From Bacillus sp. FJAT-22090 (GTDB lineage: Bacteria > Bacillota > Bacilli > Bacillales_A > Planococcaceae): a stretch of DNA of 64,000 nt. The notes below the pieces were generated by a model. That model searched no databases. It saw only the letters and a program-made list of their open reading frames with translations, and was not told where the DNA came from. The DNA is taken from contig NZ_CP012601.1 of assembly GCF_001278755.1 (NCBI RefSeq), forward strand, positions 1,364,001-1,428,000. Reading direction: 5' to 3'. Position 1 is the first letter of the stretch. The number at the start of each line of letters is the position of its first letter. The position numbers and the translations under genes are program-made. Shown piece by piece: positions 36,461-45,533 of the stretch.

Positions 36461-38500
36461 ATGGAAGTTGGACCGATTAACGCTTTTGATGGATTTCCTA
36501 TATGGTATAAAGATGAAAATGGTTTACGGCTTCAACTAAACGTTGACCCTACTGATCCATTCTCTGGTATCACTCCTGCTGATTTACCAGATCCATCACA
36601 ACCAGTCTCTTTCCCAAATAATTATCCAGGAGAGGCTTTTTATATGCAGGCCGAAGCTGAAATGACAACGGGTACGGGTGAAAGAGCTAGGCTCGTTTTG
36701 GCATTAGAAGCTGCATTCGTAAATGAAGTTCCTAGAGACGATGAACAGGTTGTGTTTGGTAGAGTACGTATTCGTGTTGCAGGATTACAGCCAAATGTAG
36801 AATATACGGTTACACATCCTTATGGAGTTGACACATTCATCGCTGAACCAGATGGAGAAGGCTTCGGAGAAATTAATTTTACTGAAGATATTGGAGGATT
36901 AAACGGCGGCGAGTTTCATCTTGCACTGAATAGTCGTGTGCACCCTTTCTTACAATGGGATCCGTCGGTAGCACCAAGTGCCCCAGAAGGATATATTGGC
37001 AACCCTGCTGTTTTACATCCAATTGTCGGAAGTTTATTTACTGATCGATTCGGTCAGCCTCAAAACTATTTTCGTATTGAAGGTCCCAGAATCGGGATCG
37101 GCTCACCAGATCGTTCAACTACCCCAGGAATTGACGGAGATAACTGTATTGAAACGAACAACTTTACGTTATTAGGTAAAATCTCAACAATTTCAGGTGT
37201 TGATGTAACAAGAGCTACTTACACACAAAACGAAAGTTTAGGCGGATTGTTAGATGTATTCGCTACCTCTGACGTTACTGCTCAAACTATTAATGTTACT
37301 GGAGCTGGTTTTAACTCTACATTATTACAAGGTAGCGGCGGCCAATATTTTACTCGTCTTCGTTATACGGGGGCACGTCCTCCCAGTACTATTACAGTTA
37401 CAAATTTAAGTGATAATTCTAACAGTATAAAAGAATTTGTCCCAGTTGACTTTATTACGGCATCAGCAAACTATGACACGGATACTCAAGACCTTATTAT
37501 CAGCGCTACATCTAGCGATTCAATTGGTGCACCTATTTTATCAATAGCAGACTTTGGCCTTGGTGAAATAATCATTCCATCAGATGGGAATAGTACGACA
37601 AATCTTACTTTTGCACCATCCATTGTGAGGATTAACTCAACTGCAGGAGGAAAAAGTTCTATTCCGGTAACTGTGACAGGGTCACCAGATGGTCCGATTC
37701 CTGTAGCAGCCAATGCCGGTGAAGATGAAACAGTCATTTTCGGTTCTACGGTTACCCTTAACGGATCTAACTCGACTGGAGTTATTACATCTTTCAGTTG
37801 GACTCAGCTTTCAGGTACACCAATTACATTAACAGGAAGTAATACTCCAACACCAACCTTTATAGCACCTAATTCAACTACAACTCTTGTATTTGAATTA
37901 ACTGTTGAAGGTGAAGGTGGTCCATCCACAGCCACAGTGAATGTTTCAGTAATAGAGTTTGCACCAATACCTATTGCAATTGCAGGACCTGATCAAACCG
38001 TTCCAATAGGATCAGTCGTAACGTTGGCGGGGAATGCAACAGGCAGTGTTACAAGCTATCAATGGGAACAAATCTCTGGGTTTCCGGTTCAGTTAACCAA
38101 TGCGAACACATCAACAGCTACCTTTACCTTTCCTGCACAATCAACAACCCTATCTTTCCGATTAACCGTTAGTGGTCCTGGAGGCACTTCGTCTGACGAC
38201 ATCCAAATAACAAGCTTCCCCGAAAACCTTACTGTGACTCGAGCAGAATTTCGAACTGGGGATACTGAATGGCGAATTACTGGAACATCGAATGTGACTG
38301 GTCCTGAAGTCATCATTTCCATCTATATCGGTAATGTGTCGGGAGGTCGTCTACTCTCACAAGTGCCAGTAGATACGCTTGGAGAATGGGAGTATCGAGT
38401 AGCAGGATCTACCGTACAACCTGATGAAACAAGAGCAATTTCGATTCAATCTAGCTCGGGTGGAACACTCAATAATGTCCCACTCAATATTCGTAATTAG
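36461..38500 (+). CDS. PKD/Ig-like repeat protein, putative spore-surface protein
   Basis: This 679-aa acidic protein has no signal peptide or anchor. Residues 1-230 form a domain I do not recognise (begins PINAFDGFPIWYKDENG). Two related PKD-like repeats follow at about 415-500 and 505-585 (AGEDETVIFGSTVTLNG and AGPDQTVPIGSVVTLAG, each followed by an SFSW or YQWEQ strand), then a C-terminal beta domain. It lacks an export signal and is divergent from mnxA beside a collagen-like gene. Mother-cell expression and deposition on the spore are therefore likely. An unusually good GGGAGG site precedes the ATG. Confidence 0.65.
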   Translation: MEVGPINAFDGFPIWYKDENGLRLQLNVDPTDPFSGITPADLPDPSQPVSFPNNYPGEAFYMQAEAEMTTGTGERARLVLALEAAFVNEVPRDDEQVVFGRVRIRVAGLQPNVEYTVTHPYGVDTFIAEPDGEGFGEINFTEDIGGLNGGEFHLALNSRVHPFLQWDPSVAPSAPEGYIGNPAVLHPIVGSLFTDRFGQPQNYFRIEGPRIGIGSPDRSTTPGIDGDNCIETNNFTLLGKISTISGVDVTRATYTQNESLGGLLDVFATSDVTAQTINVTGAGFNSTLLQGSGGQYFTRLRYTGARPPSTITVTNLSDNSNSIKEFVPVDFITASANYDTDTQDLIISATSSDSIGAPILSIADFGLGEIIIPSDGNSTTNLTFAPSIVRINSTAGGKSSIPVTVTGSPDGPIPVAANAGEDETVIFGSTVTLNGSNSTGVITSFSWTQLSGTPITLTGSNTPTPTFIAPNSTTTLVFELTVEGEGGPSTATVNVSVIEFAPIPIAIAGPDQTVPIGSVVTLAGNATGSVTSYQWEQISGFPVQLTNANTSTATFTFPAQSTTLSFRLTVSGPGGTSSDDIQITSFPENLTVTRAEFRTGDTEWRITGTSNVTGPEVIISIYIGNVSGGRLLSQVPVDTLGEWEYRVAGSTVQPDETRAISIQSSSGGTLNNVPLNIRN

Positions 38501-38558
38501 TATAAATAGAGAAATTCGGCTATTCTAAACTAGTTTAATAAAGAAAGGAGAAGATCGC

Positions 38559-39272
38559 ATGGATCAATGTCCAAAATGCAACGAGCAGTATTGTAAATGC
38601 GAACTTGGATCAAGAGGACCAAGAGGATATCAAGGCCCTCCAGGACCAAAGGGTGAACAAGGTCCCCCAGGGCCAAAAGGGGAACAAGGCCCTCCAGGAC
38701 CAAGAGGACCAAAAGGAGATACAGGACGTGGTAAACAAGGACCAGAAGGACTAAGAGGACCAAGAGGCTATGATGGCCCTCCAGGACCTAGTGGTGGGCC
38801 CCCAGGACCAAGGGGTGAACAAGGTCCTCCAGGATTAAAAGGGGAACAAGGCCCTCCAGGACCAAGAGGAGAACGAGGACCGGCCGGTACCTTAGATTCA
38901 GCTTATGGATTTGCCTATTCCGAATCTGAAAGTTTTGTATCTGGTGATGTGAAATTTATCATTGCTGGTCCATTACAAGATGTTGAATTAAAACGTGATG
39001 GCCTTGCGGTGGCAAAAGCTGGGGTATATCAAATTAGCTATAAAGTAATATTGGAAACAAATGATGAAACGAACATTCCTTCAAAGTTTCAAATCAAAAT
39101 CAATGATGCTGTTAAGGTAGCCTCATCAACGACACAATCTACTACTTCTACTACTCTAACTTCCACTGAATTATTTTCTTTATTGGAAGGAGACATTGTT
39201 AAGCTAGTTGCAGAATTACAGGAAGGTTTTAGTTATAGATTGGCAACATTATTAATTATACAAGTTGGATAA
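38559..39272 (+). CDS. Collagen-like exosporium protein (BclA-type architecture)
   Basis: This 237-aa protein has a Cys-containing N-terminus ([15 protein letters not shown]). About 30 Gly-X-Y triplets rich in GPPGPKGEQ and GPRG follow, at residues 18-111, with two short interruptions. A beta-rich C-terminal domain of about 125 aa resembles the trimeric C1q/TNF-like end of BclA. Such proteins make the hair-like nap of the exosporium. It starts 58 bp after the PKD gene with an AAAGGAG site and may be co-transcribed. Confidence 0.85.
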   Translation: MDQCPKCNEQYCKCELGSRGPRGYQGPPGPKGEQGPPGPKGEQGPPGPRGPKGDTGRGKQGPEGLRGPRGYDGPPGPSGGPPGPRGEQGPPGLKGEQGPPGPRGERGPAGTLDSAYGFAYSESESFVSGDVKFIIAGPLQDVELKRDGLAVAKAGVYQISYKVILETNDETNIPSKFQIKINDAVKVASSTTQSTTSTTLTSTELFSLLEGDIVKLVAELQEGFSYRLATLLIIQVG

Positions 39273-39282
39273 ACTAAAATTT

Positions 39283-39328
39283 AAAAGCTACACTTACAGC
39301 TAATAGGCGATATTTGTAGCTTTTTATC
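39283..39328 (+). terminator. Terminator after the collagen-like gene
   Basis: AAAAGCTAC (39283-39291) and GTAGCTTTT (39316-39324) are followed by TATC, 11 bp past the stop. Confidence 0.65.
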
Positions 39329-39338
39329 TATACATTCA

Positions 39339-39497
39339 TTAGAAGCTTAAAACGACTCTTGGGTAACCGCTAATACTACGGAAACTGCCCTCTTCGACAT
39401 AGATTTTCTCTTTAACCTCATCTATAGGCAAATAAATTAGAAGTCCAAATGATCTATAGAATGTATTATCAGTTGAAGTCATCCAACTATTATTCAT
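39339..39497 (-). CDS. Short ORF of unknown function, possible gene remnant
   Basis: This 52-codon open frame has protein-like composition (SFGLLIYLPIDEVKEKIYVEEG, ending SGYPRVVLSF) but no convincing ribosome site. It may be the C-terminal end of a decayed gene. Confidence 0.25.
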   Translation of the reverse strand: MNNSWMTSTDNTFYRSFGLLIYLPIDEVKEKIYVEEGSFRSISGYPRVVLSF

Positions 39498-39825
39498 TTA
39501 TACCATCTAGCTAAACCAAGGTCATTCGCATCTTGGTTTTAATCATGGTTTTTTCGTATTGTAAAACCAATAAAGTAATACCTGATTAATTAACTACCCT
39601 ACCACTTTAACTGTGCAGGATTACGTCTTGATTGCTGAATTTGGTATCTTTTATCATATGTCCCTCTCCTTTCATCTCCGGATCAATCGTACCCCAAGCC
39701 CCTACTCTCTCTTTCGCGCCAGTAAGTCGTTCAGAATCCTGATGACTTAGTCACTCGGCTAATTAGTATGATGGAATACTAGAAACTCTATAATTGTAGG
39801 GATTATTTATTTTGTTTTTATTTCA
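39498..39825. other. Intergenic stretch without a supported gene
   Basis: It holds a hairpin with arms AAACCAAG and CTTGGTTT at about 39513-39541, and a minus-strand ATG with GGAGAGGG upstream near 39661 that opens only 16 codons (MIKDTKFSNQDVILHS). The latter looks like a decayed gene start. Confidence 0.3.
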
Positions 39826-39834
39826 TGCTATAAT
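39824..39834 (+). promoter_or_regulatory. Extended -10 promoter of ykpA
   Basis: CATGCTATAAT contains the consensus TATAAT with the TGN extension, 30 bp before the ykpA start. No good -35 is seen. Confidence 0.5.
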
Positions 39835-39864
39835 AAGAGCATTGTGAATTTAGGAGGTACGAGT

Positions 39865-41460
39865 ATGATTGCAGTAAGTAATGTTAGTCTTCGTTTTGGT
39901 GACCGTAAGTTATTTGAAGACGTAAATATAAAATTCACTCCAGGTAACTGTTATGGATTAATCGGTGCTAATGGAGCAGGAAAATCAACATTTATAAAAA
40001 TTCTCTCTGGGGAAATAGAGCCTCAAGAGGGTAACGTAATTATGAACCCTGATGAACGTCTAGCGATTTTAAAACAAAATCACTTTGAGTACGAGGAATA
40101 TACTGTTTTAGAAACAGTAATAATGGGTCATAAACGTTTATATGAAGTAATGAATGAAAAAAATGCTATATACATGAAAGAAGACTTTTCCGATGAAGAT
40201 GGCATGCGAGCAGCTGAATTGGAAGGCGAATTTGCTGATTTGAATGGCTGGGAAGCAGAATCCGAAGCAGCTATCCTTTTACAAGGTTTAGGAATTCCAG
40301 ATAGCATGCATCAAAAGAAAATGTCTGAGTTAACTGGTTCTGAAAAAGTAAAAGTGTTATTATCTCAAGCATTATTTGGTAAGCCAGATGTTCTTTTACT
40401 GGATGAGCCAACTAACCATTTAGACATTAAAGCTATAAAGTGGTTAGAGGACTTTCTTATTAATTTTGAGAACACAGTTATTGTTGTGTCCCATGACCGA
40501 CATTTCTTAAACAAAGTATGTACACATATTGCTGATTTAGACTTTAGTAAAATTCAAGTTTATGTTGGTAACTATGATTTCTGGTATGAGTCAAGTCAAC
40601 TTGCCCTTAAAATGTCGCAAGATCAGAATAGTAAAAAAGAAGAGAAAATTAAAGAACTACAGGCATTTATTGCTCGATTTAGTGCAAATGCTTCCAAATC
40701 AAAACAAGCAACTTCTCGTAAAAAAATGTTAGATAAAATTGAACTAGATGATATCAAGCCTTCTTCACGTAAGTATCCATATGTAAACTTTGCGATGAAA
40801 CGAGAAATCGGTAATGATGTTCTTCAAGTTCAGGACTTGGGGTACACATTTGAAGGAGAAAAATTATTTTCTCAAATAAATTTCACAATGAATAAAGATG
40901 ACAAAATTATTCTTATTGGTGATGAATTAGCTAAATCTGCTTTACTTCGAATTCTTGCTGAGGAGGAGGAACCACAAGAAGGCTCCATTCGTTGGGGTGT
41001 AACTACTTCACGTGCATACTTCCCTCTAGACAATGCTAAATATTTTGAAGGTAGCGAAGCTACACTTGTAGATTGGTTACGCCAGTACTCTCCAGAGGAC
41101 GAAAGTGAAACATTCCTTCGAGGATTTTTAGGACGTATGTTATTCTCTGGTGAAGAAGTGAAGAAAAAACCATCTGTCCTCTCAGGAGGAGAAAAAGTTC
41201 GCTGTATGTTATCCAAAATGATGCTATCCGAATCAAATGTTCTACTTCTTGACGAGCCAACAAACCATTTAGATCTCGAATCAATTCAAGCATTAAATAA
41301 TGGACTAATAGCATTTAAAGGCGCAATGATATTTACATCTCATGACCATCAATTCATTCAAACGATTGCAAATCGTGTTATTGAAATTAAAGAAGACGGT
41401 TCAATCTTAGATAAGCAGTTATCATATGATGAATATTTGGAATGGAAAGAACAACAATAA
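39865..41460 (+). CDS. ykpA: ABC-F ATPase YkpA (YbiT-type)
   Basis: This 531-aa soluble twin-ATPase protein acts on ribosomes. NBD1 is intact (GANGAGKST; DEPTNHLD). NBD2 keeps LSGGEKVR and DEPTNHLD, but its Walker A is degenerate (GDELAKSALL). The B. subtilis protein is degenerate there too, so this is a family trait. The stretch CYGLIGANGAGKSTFIK and the linker FSANASKSKQATSRKK match YkpA closely. I chose the ATG at 39865 after TAGGAGG, because the GTG at 39844 lies upstream of that site. Confidence 0.93.
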   Translation: MIAVSNVSLRFGDRKLFEDVNIKFTPGNCYGLIGANGAGKSTFIKILSGEIEPQEGNVIMNPDERLAILKQNHFEYEEYTVLETVIMGHKRLYEVMNEKNAIYMKEDFSDEDGMRAAELEGEFADLNGWEAESEAAILLQGLGIPDSMHQKKMSELTGSEKVKVLLSQALFGKPDVLLLDEPTNHLDIKAIKWLEDFLINFENTVIVVSHDRHFLNKVCTHIADLDFSKIQVYVGNYDFWYESSQLALKMSQDQNSKKEEKIKELQAFIARFSANASKSKQATSRKKMLDKIELDDIKPSSRKYPYVNFAMKREIGNDVLQVQDLGYTFEGEKLFSQINFTMNKDDKIILIGDELAKSALLRILAEEEEPQEGSIRWGVTTSRAYFPLDNAKYFEGSEATLVDWLRQYSPEDESETFLRGFLGRMLFSGEEVKKKPSVLSGGEKVRCMLSKMMLSESNVLLLDEPTNHLDLESIQALNNGLIAFKGAMIFTSHDHQFIQTIANRVIEIKEDGSILDKQLSYDEYLEWKEQQ

Positions 41461-41468
41461 AAATAATA

Positions 41469-41515
41469 GGGTATTCTTATTCGATACTTATCGAATGAGA
41501 ATACCCTTTTTTTAT
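41469..41515. terminator. Convergent terminator after ykpA
   Basis: GGGTATTCTTATTCGATA and TATCGAATGAGAATACCC form a long stem followed by TTTTTTTA. Confidence 0.88.
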
Positions 41516-41517
41516 TA

Positions 41518-42783
41518 CTATGGTCTATTTAGTCTTTGATGTAAAAGTCCATCTGATTGATTATTTTCACCTATTACAAAATCAGTCATATAATAGGAAA
41601 GATATTTGCCATAATGATTACTCGTTTTCAACAATAGCTCATCAACATAATACGAACCTTTGGGTATTTGGTCTAAAAGCAATACTGCTAATGATGCATA
41701 AACTCCGCAAGCTACTTGAAAGTAGGTTGCATTCGTTTTGAATTTTTTTAAAATCTCATTATTATTTCCTATATTGTATATAAAACATTCTTTATCCTCA
41801 TAAACAAGAAGCACGCCAATTAAATCTTCTCCAATTAAAGGCGATTCGAGAGGATCCATTACTTTCTTTTCCAAACCCCAAAGCTTATCCAATTCATCTA
41901 TATTCGAACGGATTAACTCGGTTGTATGGTCATTTACCTTATATAAAAACCCACACTCAAAATCAAATTGCTTACCTAATGTGAGTACTTCCTCATGCGG
42001 CATTAAGCATCCATAAAACTGTTTGTCCCCTAACGTCACCTTATATTCAATATTATAAACCTTTTCATATAAGAAATGGGGAGTGTGTTGCTTCATAAAC
42101 ATAGGATAGTTTAATATAGCCTCATCTAAAAAGCTTTCAGGGGACCATGTAGTATAAATGACATTCTCTTTAGCTATTTTATCGTTTTTATAAAATGTAT
42201 TGTCATGTTCAACAATATAACAACCAAGAGCTTTACCTTCTGATGCATGCATATTTAGTAACTCAATAGCCATCCATTGCACTACTCCCGGATTCATTCC
42301 AGAACCAATTATAGAAGTGGAATTATTTAATAAATCTTTCTTCTTTTCTAGAATTTTTAATCGCTCAATTAACCCAAATCTTTCGTCTTGCTCTTCATCT
42401 CCATCAATTATTGTATTCTCTAGTGCTGTGTTTACATATTTAATACCTAATTGATCACAAATTTTAAGCATTTTAACAGTATCTGCACGAGAAACATCTA
42501 TAACTACAGTTGTCATCGATTGTTTGAGATGATTCCTAAAATAATTTATATCATTTAAATCAAATTGATGGATTTCGAATTGGTTCATTAAATTAGGAAA
42601 CAAATTAGTAAAATAGGATTCCTCTCTTTGCTTTTGATCAATTAAATGAATCTTACTATGCTTTATATGAAAATGAATTGGATCCTCTGTATCACTCACC
42701 GACTGATTTAAAACAGAGAGTATGGACTTTGCAACCCCTCCACTACTCCCCAGTATTGATATCACTGTATGATTAACATTCAC
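41518..42783 (-). CDS. Saccharopine dehydrogenase/homospermidine synthase-like protein
   Basis: This 421-aa protein has an N-terminal Rossmann fold (VISILGSSGGVAKSIL) and a mid-protein GSGMNPGVVQWMAIELL that matches the GxNPGxV motif of homospermidine synthases. Those enzymes make homospermidine from putrescine and spermidine with NAD+. No other polyamine genes are adjacent. A saccharopine-dehydrogenase-like activity on another amine remains possible. It stands alone. Confidence 0.6.
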   Translation of the reverse strand: MNVNHTVISILGSSGGVAKSILSVLNQSVSDTEDPIHFHIKHSKIHLIDQKQREESYFTNLFPNLMNQFEIHQFDLNDINYFRNHLKQSMTTVVIDVSRADTVKMLKICDQLGIKYVNTALENTIIDGDEEQDERFGLIERLKILEKKKDLLNNSTSIIGSGMNPGVVQWMAIELLNMHASEGKALGCYIVEHDNTFYKNDKIAKENVIYTTWSPESFLDEAILNYPMFMKQHTPHFLYEKVYNIEYKVTLGDKQFYGCLMPHEEVLTLGKQFDFECGFLYKVNDHTTELIRSNIDELDKLWGLEKKVMDPLESPLIGEDLIGVLLVYEDKECFIYNIGNNNEILKKFKTNATYFQVACGVYASLAVLLLDQIPKGSYYVDELLLKTSNHYGKYLSYYMTDFVIGENNQSDGLLHQRLNRP

Positions 42784-42860
42784 TCTACCACCTCGTATAT
42801 TTTTTATTAATATATGAGATAAAATTAATAGAGTTTAGACAAACGACTTATAGATTCCTA

Positions 42861-42900
42861 AATAAAAAACGACTTTAAATTCACGAGAAAATTTAAAGTC
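42861..42900 (-). terminator. Terminator after the YkvA-like gene
   Basis: GACTTTAAAT and ATTTAAAGTC (42871-42900) form a stem, with GTTTTTTATTT following on the minus strand. Confidence 0.8.
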
Positions 42901-42913
42901 ATTTCTATTATGA

Positions 42914-43396
42914 TTATTTTGCAGTCTTCAACAATCTGCTAAGCAAAGATCTTGCAGGAAGCTTACCGAGCAACGAATTACTTGACTCAGATATTTTCTT
43001 TAAAGCATCTAACAACTTATGATCCCCTGCCCAATGCTCTTCAATAATGTCAGGGGAAAATTTATTTAATAACATATTAATTACAAACGTGGCAACAATA
43101 ATATCATCAATAAAGCCACCTGGACCAACTAAACCTTCTGGCAACACATCGATTGGAGTAATAAAATATAATATTCCACTACCAATCAAAGTCTTGCTTT
43201 TAGTATCAATACGATTATCAACCATTGCTTTAACTAATAAATGAAAAAGATCAGGAGCAAATAATAAATAGGGAGCGAATTTACTCGCTTTTCCTGTTTT
43301 ACTTTCTAAGAAATCCGTCATTTTTACACGTAACTTTTCATAAAAATCTTTCTGTTCCTCATAAGCTGGTATATCTTTTTTTAGTTCAAAGCTCAT
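42914..43396 (-). CDS. YkvA family protein (DUF1232)
   Basis: This 160-aa protein carries the DUF1232 core ILYFITPIDVLPEGLVGPGGFIDD near residues 75-98, with one or two hydrophobic segments around it. The family is common in bacteria and its function is unknown. Some members sit in membranes. It is monocistronic with its own terminator. Confidence 0.82.
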   Translation of the reverse strand: MSFELKKDIPAYEEQKDFYEKLRVKMTDFLESKTGKASKFAPYLLFAPDLFHLLVKAMVDNRIDTKSKTLIGSGILYFITPIDVLPEGLVGPGGFIDDIIVATFVINMLLNKFSPDIIEEHWAGDHKLLDALKKISESSNSLLGKLPARSLLSRLLKTAK

Positions 43397-43496
43397 TAGA
43401 ATCTCCCCTCTCTCATTTTACTATACCAAAAAACATTTATTTTGAAACATTACAGCTCTTGTAAGCGACTATTTTAACAAATATAGGAGGGTTAAA

Positions 43497-44135
43497 ATGA
43501 AAAGATTTCTTTTTCTAATAATACCATTTCTTTTTCTTATTGCTTGCCAAGCGAATGAGGAAGAAATCATTGAACCTAATAACGACACACCCACTAGTGC
43601 AGAAAATGAAACTACAATTCAAGATAAAACCTTAGCTGAATTTTTCCAAGAAGATCAAACTATTGCAAATTTTAAAGGTGAAGGAAATGAATATGCCTCT
43701 TACACTTTGCAAACACAACATCCATATGAAAACTACGTCGTAACGTATGAAGATAATGGAGGTACCATTGTTCAAAGAATTTACCGGATTACAAAAGACA
43801 ATATCGGTCTGCTCTCAGAAATGGGAGAAGCGTATGATCCTGTTATACCTTCTTTTAAAGAATTGGAATCTATGCAGGTAATTGATATATATTTAGCTGC
43901 TCCACTTGAGGTGGGTACACGATTCAATGATTGGGAAATTATTTCTACTCTAGAAACTGTAGAAACAGAATTCCATACCTTTGAAAATGTTATTGTAATA
44001 GAAAAAAAGGAAGAACAGGGAAATATTACTCGAAAGTACTTAGTAAAAGACTATGGAGAAATTAAAAGAGAATTTATTATGGTTTCAGATGAAGCAGAAG
44101 TAATCGTCACTTCTACATTTGAAAAGTTATTATAA
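43497..44135 (+). CDS. Putative lipoprotein of unknown function
   Basis: This 212-aa protein has the signal MKRFLFLIIPFLFLIAC, with LIAC as lipobox and the lipid-bearing Cys at 17. An acidic Ser/Thr-rich spacer follows, then a beta-rich domain. The mature part has no motif I recognise. A TAGGAGG site precedes the ATG. It should be anchored outside the membrane. Confidence 0.75.
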   Translation: MKRFLFLIIPFLFLIACQANEEEIIEPNNDTPTSAENETTIQDKTLAEFFQEDQTIANFKGEGNEYASYTLQTQHPYENYVVTYEDNGGTIVQRIYRITKDNIGLLSEMGEAYDPVIPSFKELESMQVIDIYLAAPLEVGTRFNDWEIISTLETVETEFHTFENVIVIEKKEEQGNITRKYLVKDYGEIKREFIMVSDEAEVIVTSTFEKLL

Positions 44136-44138
44136 TTT

Positions 44139-44172
44139 AAAGAAGCTAATCATAATTAGATTAGCTTCTTCT
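44139..44172. terminator. Convergent terminator
   Basis: AAGAAGCTAATC and GATTAGCTTCTT form a 12-bp stem between the lipoprotein gene and the facing STAS gene. T content after the stem is modest. Confidence 0.7.
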
Positions 44173-44182
44173 ATGTGATCAA

Positions 44183-45058
44183 TTATTTTATTAAGAATTC
44201 ATTTAAAGCTTGTTGTAAAGTACCAAAAGTCTTTGTTTCTTTATCAAAATTAATCCCTAGTTTAATCATTTGTCTAACAACATCTGGACGCAAGCCAGTA
44301 ATAATTGTGCGACATCCCATCATGGAAGTACCGTATATAGTTTTCATTAGGTTTTCAATAACTTTGTTTTCCATTTCAGCTATGCCTGATAAGTCAATAA
44401 TTAATATTTGTATATGAAGTTTATTAATCTCTGTTAAAACCTTTTCCTCTAGAATAGTCGTTCTAAATGAGTCCATTGTTCCAATTAAAGGTAGTATACA
44501 TATAGTTGGTGTTATTGGAATAATTGGAACAGATAAGTTTTCAACTACTTCCCTTTGAGACAAAAGCAATGCATCCTTAAATGTTGAATAGTTAATAAAG
44601 AATGAATTTAAAAAGTCATCAATTTGATTATTGAGTTGTTTTTCCAATAAGAATATTGAATCTAAATTGAACTTTTGCTTTTCCTTGTTAAGTTCCTGCA
44701 TGAAGCTCCAAAGGGTCCTGCGAATTGCCTGTACCCATTCCAGTTTAAAAGATAAAGTTAAGGAATGTGTTGCCCACGCGATTCCTTCTTGTTTTGCAAA
44801 TAGCTTAAGTTCTGTTTGTTTATCGCCATCAAGGATAAAATCAATAAGTTTGTGTGCATTATTAATGAGGTCAATTTCACCAACCCTTAAGATGTCGGTT
44901 ATTTTATCTTTTACATTTACAGCTTGACTCAATAATTGGTTTTCAAAATCTTGTTTATGTTTATTAAAATACCCTTTTACATCCTCATCTATAAGTACCT
45001 TTTCCAAATCATTTCCCCCCAGAGTTATTAATACTTTCAAGAATTCTCTTTTCCCCAT
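44183..45058 (-). CDS. RsbR-like STAS-domain protein
   Basis: This 291-aa cytosolic protein has a helical, globin-like N-terminal sensor half (about 1-155) and a C-terminal STAS domain at about 170-285 (ILPLIGTMDSFRTTILEEKV; ILIIDLSGIAEMENKV; GCRTIITGLRPDVVRQM). This is the layout of RsbR-family stressosome co-antagonists of the sigma-B pathway. The phospho-acceptor Thr/Ser of the DLTGV loop is Ser here (DLSGI). No rsbS, rsbT or sigB genes are nearby, so its partners are elsewhere. Confidence 0.82.
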   Translation of the reverse strand: MGKREFLKVLITLGGNDLEKVLIDEDVKGYFNKHKQDFENQLLSQAVNVKDKITDILRVGEIDLINNAHKLIDFILDGDKQTELKLFAKQEGIAWATHSLTLSFKLEWVQAIRRTLWSFMQELNKEKQKFNLDSIFLLEKQLNNQIDDFLNSFFINYSTFKDALLLSQREVVENLSVPIIPITPTICILPLIGTMDSFRTTILEEKVLTEINKLHIQILIIDLSGIAEMENKVIENLMKTIYGTSMMGCRTIITGLRPDVVRQMIKLGINFDKETKTFGTLQQALNEFLIK

Positions 45059-45097
45059 TTAAGCAATCTTTAAACATAAATTATAAATAAAATTAAC

Positions 45098-45132
45098 AAA
45101 AAAAAAGAAGCCCATCGAAATGATGAGCTTCT
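45098..45132 (-). terminator. Terminator after the cold-shock gene
   Basis: On the minus strand AGAAGCTCATC and GATGGGCTTCT form a stem followed by a long T run. Confidence 0.88.
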
Positions 45133-45141
45133 CTTCTATTA

Positions 45142-45342
45142 TTATAGTTTTGTTACGTTTGCAGCTTGAGGTCCGCGGTTTCCTTCAACTACTTCAAATT
45201 CTACTTTTTGACCTTCTTCAAGTGATTTGAAGCCTTCTCCAAGAATAGCTGAAAAGTGTACGAATACATCATTTTCGCCTTCTACTTCGATAAATCCAAA
45301 TCCTTTTTCAGCGTTGAACCATTTTACAGTACCTTGTTTCAT
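45142..45342 (-). CDS. Cold-shock protein, CspB/CspD type
   Basis: This 66-aa OB-fold RNA chaperone carries both nucleic-acid motifs: KGFGFIEV (RNP1) and VFVHFSAI (RNP2). I chose the ATG giving [10 protein letters not shown], which has GGAGG 8 bases upstream. The frame extends nine codons further without a site. The 5'UTR holds competing hairpins (45348-45446) that could sense temperature. Confidence 0.95.
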   Translation of the reverse strand: MKQGTVKWFNAEKGFGFIEVEGENDVFVHFSAILGEGFKSLEEGQKVEFEVVEGNRGPQAANVTKL

Positions 45343-45347
45343 TCTAT

Positions 45348-45446
45348 TACCTCCAAAAGTATTAATCAATATGTGAAAAACAAAAATTCACATATTCCAT
45401 GAAGTACCGACATCACATCGATCACTACATAGGATATGTGAATTTC
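45348..45446 (-). promoter_or_regulatory. Competing hairpins in the cold-shock 5'UTR
   Basis: TTCACATATT at 45387-45396 can pair with AATATGTGAA at 45368-45377. The overlapping AAATTCACATATTCC can instead pair with GGATATGTGAATTT at 45432-45445. The two helices exclude each other and the nearer one lies about 15 bases before the ribosome site. This recalls the temperature-sensitive leaders of csp genes. The switch itself is inferred. Confidence 0.5.
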
Positions 45447-45533
45447 AAAACCGGCTTCTCACTATGAATTGTTATTTAAATTATATCAGTTGGATAAATT
45501 TAGTCAACAAATAATTTTATAATTCAAAATCGT

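Noticed and set aside
38600-38890. Short tandem-like DNA repeats suggesting a CRISPR or satellite
   Set aside because: The period is 9 bases or a multiple and encodes Gly-X-Y triplets of the collagen-like protein. There are no unique spacers.
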